Shown here one piece after another: positions 27,080 through 36,352 of a stretch of DNA of 64,000 nt (positions within the stretch are counted from its first letter, which is position 1; each line of letters starts with the position of its first letter). The notes beneath the pieces were generated by a model. That model saw only the letters and a program-made list of their open reading frames with translations. It was not told where the DNA came from and ran no database searches. The translations under genes were made by a program, and so were the position numbers. The DNA lies in NCBI GenBank assembly GCA_025141675.1, contig CP081161.1:2082001-2146000 (forward strand), given 5' to 3'. The stretch comes from Rhodobacteraceae bacterium S2214 (GTDB lineage Bacteria; Pseudomonadota; Alphaproteobacteria; Rhodobacterales; Rhodobacteraceae).

Positions 27080-27444
27080 CGTTTCAGATGGCCTGTCGGA
27101 TTACGGCCTTGGTTGGCGTATTATTGTTCGTTATTCTTGTCGCAGTTCCGGGCAGTTACACCGCAAACTATGGCGTCGCCGCTGATGTGGGTGGCAGTTT
27201 CATGGGCCGAAGGGCCAGTCCGCTGTTCTTAGGACTGGCGGTACTACTATGGGGGCTCAGCCAGAACCAAGACCGCGATGTGCAGCGCGTGGTTTGTATT
27301 TGTATGATTATAACGTTTGCGGGTGTCGCCTTGACGGGTATCTCTGCGTTCCTTGGTGGGATCGCATCGTCGGTCGTCCTATTAGCTGCGGTCGGTGAAC
27401 TTTTGATCGCAGCCGCGTTCTGGTACGTTAGGCCGAGGGCCTAG
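27076..27444 (+). CDS. Small membrane protein, unknown function
   Basis: 122 aa with four hydrophobic segments, beginning inside the end of the protease gene (ATGA). Not a family I can name, although FMGRRASPLFLGLAVLLWG recalls small DUF4345-like proteins. It is the last gene of the trgA-to-27444 chain. Its 3' end overlaps the convergent AI-2E gene by 4 nt. Confidence 0.8.
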   Translation: MTFQMACRITALVGVLLFVILVAVPGSYTANYGVAADVGGSFMGRRASPLFLGLAVLLWGLSQNQDRDVQRVVCICMIITFAGVALTGISAFLGGIASSVVLLAAVGELLIAAAFWYVRPRA

Positions 27445-28583
27445 CGGGCAGCACCATGCGGCTGTCTTGGCCGGTCTGGGGTGCGGTACAAAGCTGTTTC
27501 TTCCTCCGGCAATCCCTCACGTGATAGCAGAATCGCAATAGGGCGCAGAGCAGGCACATGGCTGCAGACCACCAAGAGCATCACCATGATAGGGACAGAC
27601 AAGAACATCCCCGGAATACCCCAAACAGCGCCCCAGAACGCAAGTGACAAGATGATCCCAAAGGATGACAGCCGCAATGCGCGTCCCATCATCATCGGAT
27701 CTATGATGTTCCCGTTGATAAACTGAATGACGCCCGCAATGCTGACAATCACAATTGTCGTGGCGGGATCATGAAACTGGACATGCGCAATGAGCGCTAT
27801 AAGCGCAGTCGCGATGATCGATCCGACATTGGGCAGGAAATTCAGCATGAATGTGATTAAACCGATCGCAACAGCCAATTCGATGTCGAAGGTCACCGCC
27901 AAGGCGTATGTCATAAGGCCGGTCAAAGCACTGACAACCGTTTTGACCAAAAGATAGTAGTTCACACGCCAAATGATCGATGAGATGATCTTGCTGACAC
28001 GTGCCGCTCTTTGTGGATCGCCGATGAGGTTCACTAGCTTGATGTCGAACCAAATCCGCTCAGCAAAAAGAAATCCGACAAACAAGATGACGAGAACCGC
28101 TGCTTGGGTCACGTCACTGGCGCGTCCGGCTAAGGTCCGCGCGTAACTGCCAACGTCGAAAGACTGTAAGGCGCTGAGGATCGCAGCTTCGGTGCCTTCG
28201 CCCATGAACCCGAACAATGACGCGACGGCCGTCGGTGCTTGTTCCGCAAAACTGACTGTTGTGATCAGGACGTTGTTGATCTGGGTGAGCATAAAGCCTG
28301 ATGCCGCCATCAACGCGGCTGCAATCAAGACAAGGGCTGCAATACTCGCGACAACATCCGGCACGCGGAACGGCCCGAGGCGTTGACGTGCAATAAAATC
28401 GATCACGGCGCTGGTCAGGCTAAACAACACAATCGCAGTCGCCAGTGACACAAGCATGAACCGCGCCTGAACCAACAAGAACAGAACCACGGCAAAGGCG
28501 ATAATGATCAACGCAGCAGATTGGACCCGCGCCAAATCGACGGTGCCTTGCTTGTGAGATTGAGGATCGAGTTTGGGCTGCAT
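27441..28583 (-). CDS. AI-2E-family (TqsA/PerM-like) transporter
   Basis: 380 aa with about eight membrane helices and the family's long middle section. The C-terminal motif INFMLNF-like region appears as GLITFMLNFLPNVGSIIA, followed by FINGNIIDPMMMGRALRLS and LAFWGAVWGIPGMFLSVPIM, which identify the AI-2E transporter family. Substrate varies among members (autoinducer-2 export, ion/proton antiport), so no symbol is given. A single gene, convergent with the trg chain. Confidence 0.93.
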   Translation of the reverse strand: MQPKLDPQSHKQGTVDLARVQSAALIIIAFAVVLFLLVQARFMLVSLATAIVLFSLTSAVIDFIARQRLGPFRVPDVVASIAALVLIAAALMAASGFMLTQINNVLITTVSFAEQAPTAVASLFGFMGEGTEAAILSALQSFDVGSYARTLAGRASDVTQAAVLVILFVGFLFAERIWFDIKLVNLIGDPQRAARVSKIISSIIWRVNYYLLVKTVVSALTGLMTYALAVTFDIELAVAIGLITFMLNFLPNVGSIIATALIALIAHVQFHDPATTIVIVSIAGVIQFINGNIIDPMMMGRALRLSSFGIILSLAFWGAVWGIPGMFLSVPIMVMLLVVCSHVPALRPIAILLSREGLPEEETALYRTPDRPRQPHGAAR

Positions 28584-28723
28584 ATGTCCGGCTTAGATGG
28601 TGGCGACGACATGCGCAATATAGGCACTAATCGTGTCATCGGTAAGACTTTCGAAAAAGGTGCAAAAACTTGGAACTTAGGGTATTGCAAACCGCCCCCG
28701 CTTGGCGATAAACCCCGCGCAAC

Positions 28724-28813
28724 GGACAGGTGGCCGAGTGGTCGAAGGCGCACGCCTGGAAAGTGTGTAGGCGGGAGACCGTCTCCAGGGTTCGAATCCC
28801 TGTCTGTCCGCCA
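28724..28813 (+). tRNA. tRNA-Ser (anticodon GGA)
   Basis: A 90-nt class II tRNA with CCA encoded. Acceptor GGACAGG pairs with TCTGTCC (one G-T), the anticodon loop is CTGGAAA (anticodon GGA), a long variable arm GGCGGGAGACCGTCTC follows, and the T arm is CAGGG-TTCGAAT-CCCTG. It lies upstream of the cyclase-like gene; I saw no copy of its 3' end further on that would mark an integrated island. Confidence 0.96.
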
Positions 28814-28856
28814 CTCCCCATCCACAACAATTTCCATAGCTTGATTTTTTCGACAG

Positions 28857-28894
28857 TTGGACTGAACGAGCTCATTTTCGAGTCTTCAGTTCAA
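28857..28894. repeat. Inverted repeat before the cyclase-like gene
   Basis: TTGGACTGAA (28857-28866) and TTCAGTTCAA (28885-28894) pair over ten positions with a single G-T. The repeat lies in the AT-rich 164-nt gap between tRNA-Ser and the gene at 28978. It may be an operator or an RNA stem-loop in the leader. Confidence 0.5.
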
Positions 28895-28977
28895 GGTATC
28901 GTGCGCGTTTACAGAAATTACGTGACCTGTCCTCTGAAACCTGTCAGCCATTTTGTATTTAGTTCGGGGGATTAGAG

Positions 28978-29952
28978 ATGAACGATACGATTAAAGGCAG
29001 CAACAACATGCAGGCGGACTTGATCCAGTTTGCACGGCGCCTGTTGGAAGAGCAGGGCCAGGAAGTGAGCGGTCAGTCCGACAAGCAGATTAAATCGATG
29101 TTGGATCAGATACCTCGTAATGATCAGATCAAACTGCTTGCAATGCGCTCTGCATACCGGCTTGCAGGCGGAACGATCGAAGGAACCCAAACGCTGGCGC
29201 AGCAGCAGGCAGGTGTTGGTGTTGTGACCGCCGATCCTGCTGCAATGGCTCGGACAATCCGAATGATTGTCAAAAACTTTGACCATTCGACGCCAGACGA
29301 CGGCAGTGTCTTTTGGACAGGCGTGGACCGCAACAAGCTTCGGTACCTGATCTCGACGTGGAACAAACAACATCCGACGAAGATGTTTGGCCAGCTTGAA
29401 GCGACAACAGATACGCGTTTTATGGATGGCGTTTTAGGAGGCGACTGGAATACGGGGGGCGGCAAGACCTATTTTGACGCTGCGTCCGCGGCTTTGGGGC
29501 GCGGTGCGACCGGCCACGTGACCAGCGTACAAATGTACGGTTTGCAATCATCGCCCGATAAAATTTTCACCAATGTCGAACTGCCAGCGCTTCTCAAGTC
29601 CATGGACGATGATCTCGCGAACAACAAACAGCCCAAAATTACGAACCTGTCCATCATCGTCATCAATCCAATTGGATATCCCGAAACTTGCCGTACGTTC
29701 ACGAACCTACAGATTTGTAGTATCAACTTGATCAAGAATATTGGGGGCAAGGCGCAGATCTATAATGCGTCTCAAGGGGCTGCCGCAGGGAAAGTTGGGC
29801 TGCATGGTCCAACACGCATTCCCGATCGCGTGCGTCACTATTGGCTGCAAAAATATCCGGTGCCAGTCAGCGCGACCGCACAGACGATTGCGCAAAACAT
29901 TGCATCAATCCTGTATGGGCCTGACCGGTTTGATTTTAATAAGCAGCTCTGA
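28978..29952 (+). CDS. Putative ADP-ribosyl cyclase/NAD glycohydrolase, CD38/Aplysia-cyclase-like
   Basis: 324 aa; ATG 28978 follows CGGGGGATTAGAG. Residues 1-105 are helical and unrecognised. From 110 on, motif order follows Aplysia cyclase and CD38 as I recall them: FWTG (112-115; Aplysia FWSG), LEATTD (140-145; TLEDT), a Trp at W157 near the LVWCG position, YFDAASAAL (165-173; FWGMASSSY, with the Trp replaced by Phe), VTSVQMYGL, then TNVELPALL (198-206; GKYELPNL) where E201 would be the catalytic Glu, SIIVIN (225-230; KVIVLH) and a final Cys region. Most vertebrate disulfide cysteines are absent. No signal peptide is evident. If right, it would consume NAD to make (c)ADPR and nicotinamide. 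No partner gene is next to it. Recognition is by eye only. Confidence 0.62.
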   Translation: MNDTIKGSNNMQADLIQFARRLLEEQGQEVSGQSDKQIKSMLDQIPRNDQIKLLAMRSAYRLAGGTIEGTQTLAQQQAGVGVVTADPAAMARTIRMIVKNFDHSTPDDGSVFWTGVDRNKLRYLISTWNKQHPTKMFGQLEATTDTRFMDGVLGGDWNTGGGKTYFDAASAALGRGATGHVTSVQMYGLQSSPDKIFTNVELPALLKSMDDDLANNKQPKITNLSIIVINPIGYPETCRTFTNLQICSINLIKNIGGKAQIYNASQGAAAGKVGLHGPTRIPDRVRHYWLQKYPVPVSATAQTIAQNIASILYGPDRFDFNKQL

Positions 29953-29970
29953 ATAATCCGTGACCTTGTC

Positions 29971-29998
29971 GCGTGTCGGCTTTGTGCCAACGACACGC
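29971..29998. repeat. Stem-loop downstream of the cyclase-like gene
   Basis: GCGTGTCG (29971-29978) and CGACACGC (29991-29998) form a perfect 8-bp stem that can extend by an inner GC/GC pair. It lies 18 nt after the stop codon and has no T-run, so it is a weak or Rho-assisted terminator, or an mRNA-stabilising hairpin. The rest of 29999-30089 holds nothing I can identify. Confidence 0.5.
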
Positions 29999-30089
29999 AA
30001 TGGGTCATGCTTGGGAGTGCGATGCGCTAGTCGAGTCGTTTGCTACCTTGGCGGGTCTGATTTGACCTGGCGAAAATTCTGCCCGCATC

Positions 30090-30114
30090 AAAAAAGGGCC
30101 GGCGAAGCCGACCC
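30090..30114 (-). terminator. Intrinsic terminator of ssb
   Basis: Read on the minus strand: GGGTCGGC-TTC-GCCGGCCC stem-loop followed by TTTTTT, 11 nt after the ssb stop codon. Confidence 0.9.
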
Positions 30115-30124
30115 CTGATATTTT

Positions 30125-30640
30125 TTAGAACGGGATTTCATCGTCCAGGTCGGACCGGCTACTGCCGCCGCCACCTGAATCGCGACCGCCACCGCTTGGG
30201 CCGCTGTCATACCCGCCGCCACTACCACCGCCGTAGCCGCCGCTGTCACCACCGTAGCCGCCACCACCGCCGCCGCCTTGGCTGTCGCCACGGCCGTCAA
30301 GCATCGTCAGCACGCCGCCAAAACCTTGCAGAACAACTTCTGTCGAATATTTGTCCTGACCGGACTGGTCCTGCCATTTACGTGTTTGCAAAGCGCCTTC
30401 GATGTACACTTTGGAACCCTTGCGCAGGTACTGCTCTGCGATACGGACAAGGCCGTCGTTGAAAATCGCGACCGAATGCCATTCCGTCTTTTCGCGGCGT
30501 TCGCCTGTGTTTTTGTCTTTCCAAGTCTCAGAGGTCGCGATGCGCAAGTTGCACACCTTTCCGCCATTCTGAAACGAACGGACTTCAGGGTCGCGGCCCA
30601 GATTCCCAATCAAGATAACTTTGTTGACCGATCCAGCCAT
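30125..30640 (-). CDS. ssb: Single-stranded DNA-binding protein
   Basis: 171 aa from ATG 30640, with GGGGAG upstream; the open frame further up is not conserved. An N-terminal OB fold ([41 protein letters not shown]) is followed by a long glycine/serine/tyrosine-rich linker from about residue 118 and the acidic tip DLDDEIPF that binds partner proteins of replication and repair. The Gly-rich linker explains the repetitive CCGCC-like DNA at 30170-30290. Confidence 0.97.
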   Translation of the reverse strand: MAGSVNKVILIGNLGRDPEVRSFQNGGKVCNLRIATSETWKDKNTGERREKTEWHSVAIFNDGLVRIAEQYLRKGSKVYIEGALQTRKWQDQSGQDKYSTEVVLQGFGGVLTMLDGRGDSQGGGGGGGYGGDSGGYGGGSGGGYDSGPSGGGRDSGGGGSSRSDLDDEIPF

Positions 30641-30789
30641 GTCTAAACTCCCCAGCGATTCTGCATATTCGATTTGGCGCAATCTACGTTTCTCCGCTCA
30701 GAGTTAATAGTCCGTTGACACGAGAGATTGGCAATTTCTGGAAAAGTTATTAGGTTCGCGGCAAGCGACACATTGTAAGGCGCCTGTTT

Positions 30790-31377
30790 ATGAAAAAAGT
30801 AACCGTGTTTTTGGCGACCTTCGGGATGTTTGCGGGATCCGTCGTTTGGGCTGATACCGTGTCGACCCGCACCCGTTCAGGATTGTTGCAAAGCCAGTTG
30901 TCCGTATTGGATGGTCGCGCAACGTCACAATATTCCAGTTCGATCCGGCTTCAACCGCCACGGGCCATTGTGCCATCGGCGCAGCCGCAGACGCCTGCAT
31001 ACACCGGCCGGTACAAAGGCCCGTTTCTGAATGTCGCGCGGTCTGCCGCACAGCGGCACCAAATTCCTGAAGATTTGTTCTTGCGCCTCGTTCAGCAGGA
31101 AAGCGGCTGGAATGCCAATGCGGTTTCGGTCAAAGGCGCGCTCGGCCTCGCCCAATTAATGCCAGATACGGCGCGAGGCTTGGGCGTTGATCCACGTGAT
31201 GCCGCGCAAAATCTTGAAGGCGGCGCACGCTACCTGAAGGCGCAATACGACAAATTTGGTGATTGGCGTCTCGCACTTGCAGCTTACAATGCAGGGCCGG
31301 GTGCCGTTGAGCGGTACAACGGCATTCCGCCGTACAATGAAACCCAGAACTATGTGCGCGTCATTTTCGGTAGCTGA
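30790..31377 (+). CDS. Lytic transglycosylase (SLT domain)
   Basis: 195 aa. Signal peptide to about residue 21 (ends VVWADT), a Pro-rich linker, then a C-terminal SLT domain: catalytic Glu in [45 protein letters not shown] and [17 protein letters not shown]. It cleaves peptidoglycan glycan strands in the periplasm. Small size resembles soluble Slt-type or pilus-assembly-linked enzymes. It meets the AraC gene tail to tail with no gap between stops. Confidence 0.93.
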   Translation: MKKVTVFLATFGMFAGSVVWADTVSTRTRSGLLQSQLSVLDGRATSQYSSSIRLQPPRAIVPSAQPQTPAYTGRYKGPFLNVARSAAQRHQIPEDLFLRLVQQESGWNANAVSVKGALGLAQLMPDTARGLGVDPRDAAQNLEGGARYLKAQYDKFGDWRLALAAYNAGPGAVERYNGIPPYNETQNYVRVIFGS

Positions 31378-32232
31378 TTAAACAGGCCGCAACCCTTTAC
31401 CAGCGCCGTTCTTACGGAAATGCGATGGTGTGTGGCCCATTTTGGCCTGGAAGCTGCGCGTAAAGTAAGCAGCGGATCGAAAACCAAGGTCTTTGGCAAT
31501 GTCAGCGACAGGCGTATCCGTTTCGCGCAGAAGCAGGCAAGCCTCATAGGTGATCCGGTCGCGCAGCAGTGCCAGTGCCGATCTGCCGCATGTTTGATTG
31601 CAGCAGCGGGTCAGGTGGGTTGGTGTTACGCCCAGTGCAGCTGCAAAATCCGCGACACCCTGTGCCGTTTTGTAATCTCGTTCGATCAGGTCCGTATAAG
31701 CCGCAACCAGTCGCGCAGCTGTGCCTTCAGTACGATCATCAACGGCCCGCACTTGGGTGAGCGCCATTTGACGTTCGAAGAAAACAGACAGCAGTCCCAA
31801 GTGGTAATGTGCGGCGCGGGAATGCGTCTGTTGCGTAGCGGTGAGTTCTTGTTCGATTGCTTCGAACATCGTTGCGGCCTGTTTTTGACCTTGAACGTCG
31901 CGGAGCCGCAGATGAACCGGTTCATCAGGCCATTCGCCCGCCATTGCGTTTGGAATGGTGAGCATGGTGCCAAAAACGGTTGGACCTGCCTCATATCCAT
32001 ACATCACATTTGCGGGCAGATAGATCAGGTTGTTTGGCCCATAGCCGTGCGTCATGCCGGCGACCGTAATGCGGCCCTGTCCTTTGGTGATGAACAAAAG
32101 ACGGGGCGACGCGTGACTCCGCATGGCTTCGGTGCGCCAGTTGCCAGCCAATTGGTTGTACGCAATAGGCGTCATGGAAAGCGAAGTCGATTGCATCGTC
32201 TTAACCGACGGTTGTGATCTTGGCAGTGTCAT
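31378..32232 (-). CDS. AraC-family transcription regulator
   Basis: 284 aa. The N-terminal half is a cupin-like sensor region (LLFITKGQGRITVAGM, LIYLPANVMYGYEAGP). The C-terminal 100 residues hold the two helix-turn-helix motifs: VADFAAALGVTPTHLTRCC and TPVADIAKDLGFRSAAYFTR, ending in FQAKMGHTPSHFRK. GGGGAC before ATG 32232 supports the start. The ligand and target genes are not evident. Confidence 0.93.
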   Translation of the reverse strand: MTLPRSQPSVKTMQSTSLSMTPIAYNQLAGNWRTEAMRSHASPRLLFITKGQGRITVAGMTHGYGPNNLIYLPANVMYGYEAGPTVFGTMLTIPNAMAGEWPDEPVHLRLRDVQGQKQAATMFEAIEQELTATQQTHSRAAHYHLGLLSVFFERQMALTQVRAVDDRTEGTAARLVAAYTDLIERDYKTAQGVADFAAALGVTPTHLTRCCNQTCGRSALALLRDRITYEACLLLRETDTPVADIAKDLGFRSAAYFTRSFQAKMGHTPSHFRKNGAGKGLRPV

Positions 32233-32296
32233 TGCATGTCCCCACAGCAGCTATGTACAATTCTGCCAAGCAAAAACCCTTAAAACAATGGGGAAT

Positions 32297-33184
32297 TCAT
32301 GTTTGAAATGTGAAATCTGTGGACAAATCTGTGGATGAAATCGGTATTGTTGACCAATCCTTCATTCGTGCGCGGAACCAGGTTCTTTGACGCTTTGCGT
32401 ATCGGCGTGACGCAATGATTGCAGCTTCACGTGCTTGGGCGAGCGACATCGTACCTTTCAGGTGCGCTATCAGTTCCGGTGCGCCGATCGCCTTCGACGA
32501 CAAATGATCGGGATTCCAAGTGGCCAACATCGCCTCTGCTTCGGCAAGCGCACCCGCTTCCAACATCAAATCAAAGCGCTGTTCGATCCTTGGCGTTAGC
32601 CATTCTTTCGGTGCATCTAAAACGATAGGTGTAACGTCTGCCAATGGCAGTAAAGGGGCAGGGGTATTGTCTTGCCAGTCTGCCAAAGTCCGACCGGTGG
32701 TCGTCAGAACTTCCCAAGCACGCTGCACACGGACCGGGTTCTTTGTGTCGATCCGCGCGGTTGTTTCGGGGTCAAGTTCGGCCAACATCTCTCGGTAGTC
32801 TTGGGCATCTGCTTGTGCGCGTACCTCGGCTGGTGTCGGCGGAATATCTGCCAAACCTTCGGTCAATGCCGTCAGGTACAGACCTGTGCCCCCCACAATG
32901 ATCGGGCGTTCACCGTCTAACAGCTTGGCCACATCACGCAGCCAGTGTCCGACCGAATAGCTGCCATCGAACGGGACATGTCCGTATAACGCATGTGGGG
33001 CACGCGCGAGATCCGCATCGTCTGGTCGTGCTGTTACAATGCGCCAGCCGTCAAATACCTGTAATGCATCAGCATTTACGATCACCCCGCCTTGAGTCTC
33101 GGCGATATGTAGCGCAAGGGCGGACTTACCTGACGCCGTCGGCCCTGCGATCACAACTGGCCTGTCTTTCGAAATTGTAATCAT
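32297..33184 (-). CDS. miaA: tRNA dimethylallyltransferase
   Basis: 295 aa, slightly shorter than E. coli MiaA. It adds a dimethylallyl group to A37 of tRNAs reading UNN codons. P-loop [12 protein letters not shown] at residues 14-25, [32 protein letters not shown] and the end [13 protein letters not shown] are diagnostic. Divergent from pyrH with a 158-nt shared upstream region. Confidence 0.96.
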   Translation of the reverse strand: MITISKDRPVVIAGPTASGKSALALHIAETQGGVIVNADALQVFDGWRIVTARPDDADLARAPHALYGHVPFDGSYSVGHWLRDVAKLLDGERPIIVGGTGLYLTALTEGLADIPPTPAEVRAQADAQDYREMLAELDPETTARIDTKNPVRVQRAWEVLTTTGRTLADWQDNTPAPLLPLADVTPIVLDAPKEWLTPRIEQRFDLMLEAGALAEAEAMLATWNPDHLSSKAIGAPELIAHLKGTMSLAQAREAAIIASRRYAKRQRTWFRARMKDWSTIPISSTDLSTDFTFQT

Positions 33185-33342
33185 GTCAGTCGATTAGGCC
33201 TTCTGTGGCGGTTCGTCGTGTGGCGTCGTCGTATCAATCGCGATCAATAGGGATTTCCGTCACTCTGCCATTGTACCCAAGCCGTTTTTGCGACATTTTG
33301 CGCGAAGTTGGAAGACACGCATTGATCATAGGGGCACACATC

Positions 33343-34068
33343 ATGGCGGACACCGAAAAAGCAACATACAAACGGGTGATGTTGAAGATCTCGGGCGAGG
33401 CTTTGATGGGCGACACCGCCTTTGGTCTGCATCCGCCAACAGTCCAGCGGATCGCCAAAGAAGTGAAAACTGTCCACGACATGGGCGTTGAAATTTGCAT
33501 GGTGATCGGTGGCGGCAATATCTTCCGCGGACTTCAGGGGTCTGCCCAAGGGATGGAGCGCACCACTGCGGACTACATGGGGATGCTCGCCACTGTGATG
33601 AACGCGCTTGCGATGCAATCAGCCTTGGAAGAACTCAACATCCATACACGTGTCATTTCGGCAATCACAATGAACGAAGTGGCGGAGCCCTACATCCGCC
33701 GCCGTGCCGTGCGCCACCTCGAAAAGAAGCGTGTTTGCATCTTTGCGGCCGGGACGGGCAACCCGTATTTCACGACAGACACTGCGGCGACCCTGCGAGC
33801 CAATGAGATGAACTGCGAAGCGATCTTTAAGGGGACGAAGGTCGATGGCGTCTACGACAAAGATCCAGCCAAGTACGATGATGCAGAACGCTATGACAAA
33901 GTCAGCTATGACGAAGTCCTGCAAAAGCACCTTGGCGTGATGGACGCATCCGCAATTGCGCTTGCCCGCGACAACCACCTTCCGATTGTTGTTTTCAGCT
34001 TGGATGAACCGGGCGGCTTCCGCGGTATCCTTGCGGGAACGGGTACTTCGACGGTTGTGCACGACTAA
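33343..34068 (+). CDS. pyrH: UMP kinase
   Basis: 241 aa from ATG 33343 (AGGGG upstream); the longer open frame from 33205 lacks family sequence. Amino-acid-kinase fold: [56 protein letters not shown] and [14 protein letters not shown]. It phosphorylates UMP to UDP. First gene of the pyrH-frr-uppS-cdsA-dxr-rseP-bamA block. Confidence 0.97.
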   Translation: MADTEKATYKRVMLKISGEALMGDTAFGLHPPTVQRIAKEVKTVHDMGVEICMVIGGGNIFRGLQGSAQGMERTTADYMGMLATVMNALAMQSALEELNIHTRVISAITMNEVAEPYIRRRAVRHLEKKRVCIFAAGTGNPYFTTDTAATLRANEMNCEAIFKGTKVDGVYDKDPAKYDDAERYDKVSYDEVLQKHLGVMDASAIALARDNHLPIVVFSLDEPGGFRGILAGTGTSTVVHD

Positions 34069-34201
34069 CGTGCAACTTTAGGCCAAATCTTGCGTAACTC
34101 TTATAGGGTGCTGATTGTTGCATCCTATACAGATGACGTTTTTTAACGTATAGCGACGGAAATCATGCGGGGCAGAAGCCCCAGAAGTAAGAGCAGAACA
34201 C

Positions 34202-34765
34202 ATGTCAGACGATTTTGAACTTGATACCGACGACCTTGGCCGCCGTATGGATGGTGCAATTGCAAACCTGCGCGTCGAACTTGCGTCCTTGCGGACAGGC
34301 CGCGCGTCCGGCTCTATGTTGGAACCTGTTATGGTTGACGCTTACGGGTCAATGACCCCAATCAACCAAGTCGGGACAGTGAACGTGCCTGAACCGCGGA
34401 TGGTGACGATCAACGTGTGGGACAAGGGCCTTGTAGGTAAAGTCGAAAAAGCGATCCGCGAAAGCGGTTTGGGTATTAACCCACAGCTGAACGGCACGAT
34501 CATTATGTTGCCAATTCCCGAGTTGAACGAAGAACGTCGTCGCGAGCTGGGCAAAGTTGCTGGTGGTTATGCGGAAAACGCGCGCGTTTCCGTGCGGAAC
34601 CTGCGCCGTGACGGTATGGACCAGATCAAAAAAGCCAAGGCCGACGGGATGTCCGAGGACGATCAGAAGTTCTGGGAACAAGAAGTCCAAGATCTGACCG
34701 ATAAATACATCAAGATCGTTGATCAAACGGTTGAAAGTAAACAAGAAGAGATCATGCAGGTTTAA
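34202..34765 (+). CDS. frr: Ribosome recycling factor
   Basis: 187 aa, standard length. It splits post-termination ribosomes together with EF-G. Typical sequence includes [55 protein letters not shown] and a C-terminal helix ending [11 protein letters not shown]. The 133-nt gap from pyrH contains a GGGGC-AGAA-GCCCC hairpin about 30 nt before the start; no gene lies there. Confidence 0.97.
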   Translation: MSDDFELDTDDLGRRMDGAIANLRVELASLRTGRASGSMLEPVMVDAYGSMTPINQVGTVNVPEPRMVTINVWDKGLVGKVEKAIRESGLGINPQLNGTIIMLPIPELNEERRRELGKVAGGYAENARVSVRNLRRDGMDQIKKAKADGMSEDDQKFWEQEVQDLTDKYIKIVDQTVESKQEEIMQV

Positions 34766-34815
34766 GTCGACTTTAGCTGATCCAAACCGAGCATTCACTG
34801 GAAGGAGGCCACAAG

Positions 34816-35544
34816 ATGGCCAAAGACCTGAACCCCGAACAAACCGGCCCCGGCCACGTTGCGATCATCATGGATGGCAACGGACGTTGGGCGCAACAGC
34901 GGAATCGGCCGCGTTTGTTCGGTCATCACGCTGGCGCGAAACGCGTTCGTGAAATCGTGAATGCTTGTCCAGACATCGGCGTCAAATACCTGACGATCTT
35001 TGCTTTTTCGACTGAGAACTGGAAACGGACCCAGACCGAAGTTTCGGGTCTAATGCGTCTGTTCCGTCGTTACATTGAACGCGAAGCGCGTGATTTGCTC
35101 GAAGAAGGCGTGCGCGTCCGTTTCATCGGTGATCGCATGAAGCTGGATGCGAAACTCGTGACGCTGATGGATAATCTCGAATTGCTCACGTCAAACAATG
35201 ACCGTGTCCATTTGACGATTGCGCTGAACTACGGTGGTCGTGATGAAGTGACGCGCGCCGCCAAGAAGATGGCCTTTGAGATCGAACAGGGCCGGTTGAC
35301 ACATAAAGATGTCGATGCGGAAACCCTTGCGAAATTCCTCGATACGCAGTTCCTGCCTGATCCGGATCTTGTGATCCGTACAAGCGGTGAAGCACGGATT
35401 TCGAATTTCTTGCTGTGGCAATCTGCTTACGCGGAATACGAATTTGTCGACACGCTTTGGCCGGATTTTTCTGCCGAAGAATTTGGTAAGGTTGTGGGCA
35501 ATTTTGGCAGCCGCGAACGCCGTTATGGCGCGGTTTCTGCCTAA
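34816..35544 (+). CDS. uppS: Undecaprenyl diphosphate synthase (isoprenyl transferase)
   Basis: 242 aa with GGAAGGAGG before ATG 34816. It makes the C55 lipid carrier for peptidoglycan and O-antigen. HVAIIMDGNGRWAQQR carries the catalytic Asp; HHAGAKRVREIV, TIFAFSTENWKR, DLVIRTSGEARISNFLLWQ and the Tyr/Glu-rich end AYAEYEFVDTLWPDF match the cis-prenyltransferase family. cdsA starts 1 nt after its stop. Confidence 0.96.
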   Translation: MAKDLNPEQTGPGHVAIIMDGNGRWAQQRNRPRLFGHHAGAKRVREIVNACPDIGVKYLTIFAFSTENWKRTQTEVSGLMRLFRRYIEREARDLLEEGVRVRFIGDRMKLDAKLVTLMDNLELLTSNNDRVHLTIALNYGGRDEVTRAAKKMAFEIEQGRLTHKDVDAETLAKFLDTQFLPDPDLVIRTSGEARISNFLLWQSAYAEYEFVDTLWPDFSAEEFGKVVGNFGSRERRYGAVSA

Positions 35545-35545
35545 G

Positions 35546-36352
35546 ATGTCGGACGAAACGCCTGCCCAAGCGGCAAAATGGGATGATCTGACCGTTCGGA
35601 TCACATCCGCTGTCTTAATGACATTTGTCGGCGCGGTCGGCGTTATCCTCGGCGGGCATTGGTTCCAGATGATGGTCGTTTTTGTGACGGCTGTGATGGT
35701 CTGGGAGCTGTGGATGATGATCCGTCCGGAATCCGCAACGTCGGGTATGTTGTTGGCTGCATTGGTTGCATCGGTGATGTCGGGCCAGTTGCTGGACGAA
35801 ACATGGCTTGGTCTTGCGTTGTTTCTTGTGGTGCCAAGCGTCGGCGCATTCTATTTGCGCAAGGAAAAGGTCACGTTCTTTTTCTTCGCGCTCGGCATCC
35901 AAGTCGCAGGTTGGGGATTAGTCAGTTTTCGCGGCGATTACGGGTTCACTTGGATTTTATGGTTAATGACTGTCGTGATCGCGACGGACGTGTTTGGCTA
36001 TTTCGCAGGCCGTACGCTTGGCGGGCCGAAGTTTTGGCCGTCGATTAGCCCCAAGAAAACATGGAGCGGGACATCCGCAGGTTGGATTGCCGCAGGTGTC
36101 GTCGGGTTCATCTTTACACTGTTTACCAATGCGGGCTGGTCCATCGTTTGGATTTCGATGGTGCTCAGCTTTGCCAGCCAAATGGGTGATATCGCGGAAA
36201 GCGCGCTGAAGCGGCGGATGCGGGTTAAGGATAGTTCGACCCTGATCCCAGGTCACGGTGGCCTGTTTGACCGGTTCGATGCATTGCTCGGTGCGGCGTT
36301 GTTTATGCTGTTGGTCGCTTACGTCTTCAATGTTCCCGGAGTGGCCTTTTGA
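35546..36352 (+). CDS. cdsA: Phosphatidate cytidylyltransferase
   Basis: 268 aa from ATG 35546; an in-frame ATG at 35525 inside uppS is an alternative. It makes CDP-diacylglycerol, the precursor of the phospholipids. About seven membrane helices; the family signature SALKRRMRVKDSSTLIPGHG followed by GLFDRFDALLGAA is present near the C-terminus. It overlaps dxr by 4 nt. Confidence 0.95.
   Translation: MSDETPAQAAKWDDLTVRITSAVLMTFVGAVGVILGGHWFQMMVVFVTAVMVWELWMMIRPESATSGMLLAALVASVMSGQLLDETWLGLALFLVVPSVGAFYLRKEKVTFFFFALGIQVAGWGLVSFRGDYGFTWILWLMTVVIATDVFGYFAGRTLGGPKFWPSISPKKTWSGTSAGWIAAGVVGFIFTLFTNAGWSIVWISMVLSFASQMGDIAESALKRRMRVKDSSTLIPGHGGLFDRFDALLGAALFMLLVAYVFNVPGVAF

Noticed and set aside
28724-30000. 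Genomic island integrated at tRNA-Ser
   Set aside because: No integrase, no repeat of the tRNA 3' end and only one unusual gene follow; ssb resumes core content immediately.
30088-30300. Ala/Val-rich minus-strand frame and repetitive CCGCC DNA as a repeat element
   Set aside because: It is the out-of-frame reading of the glycine-rich linker of SSB; codons for Gly explain the repetition.
34170-34186. GGGGC-AGAA-GCCCC hairpin before frr as a riboswitch
   Set aside because: A single short stem with no further conserved core of any riboswitch class I know; probably a local leader hairpin.
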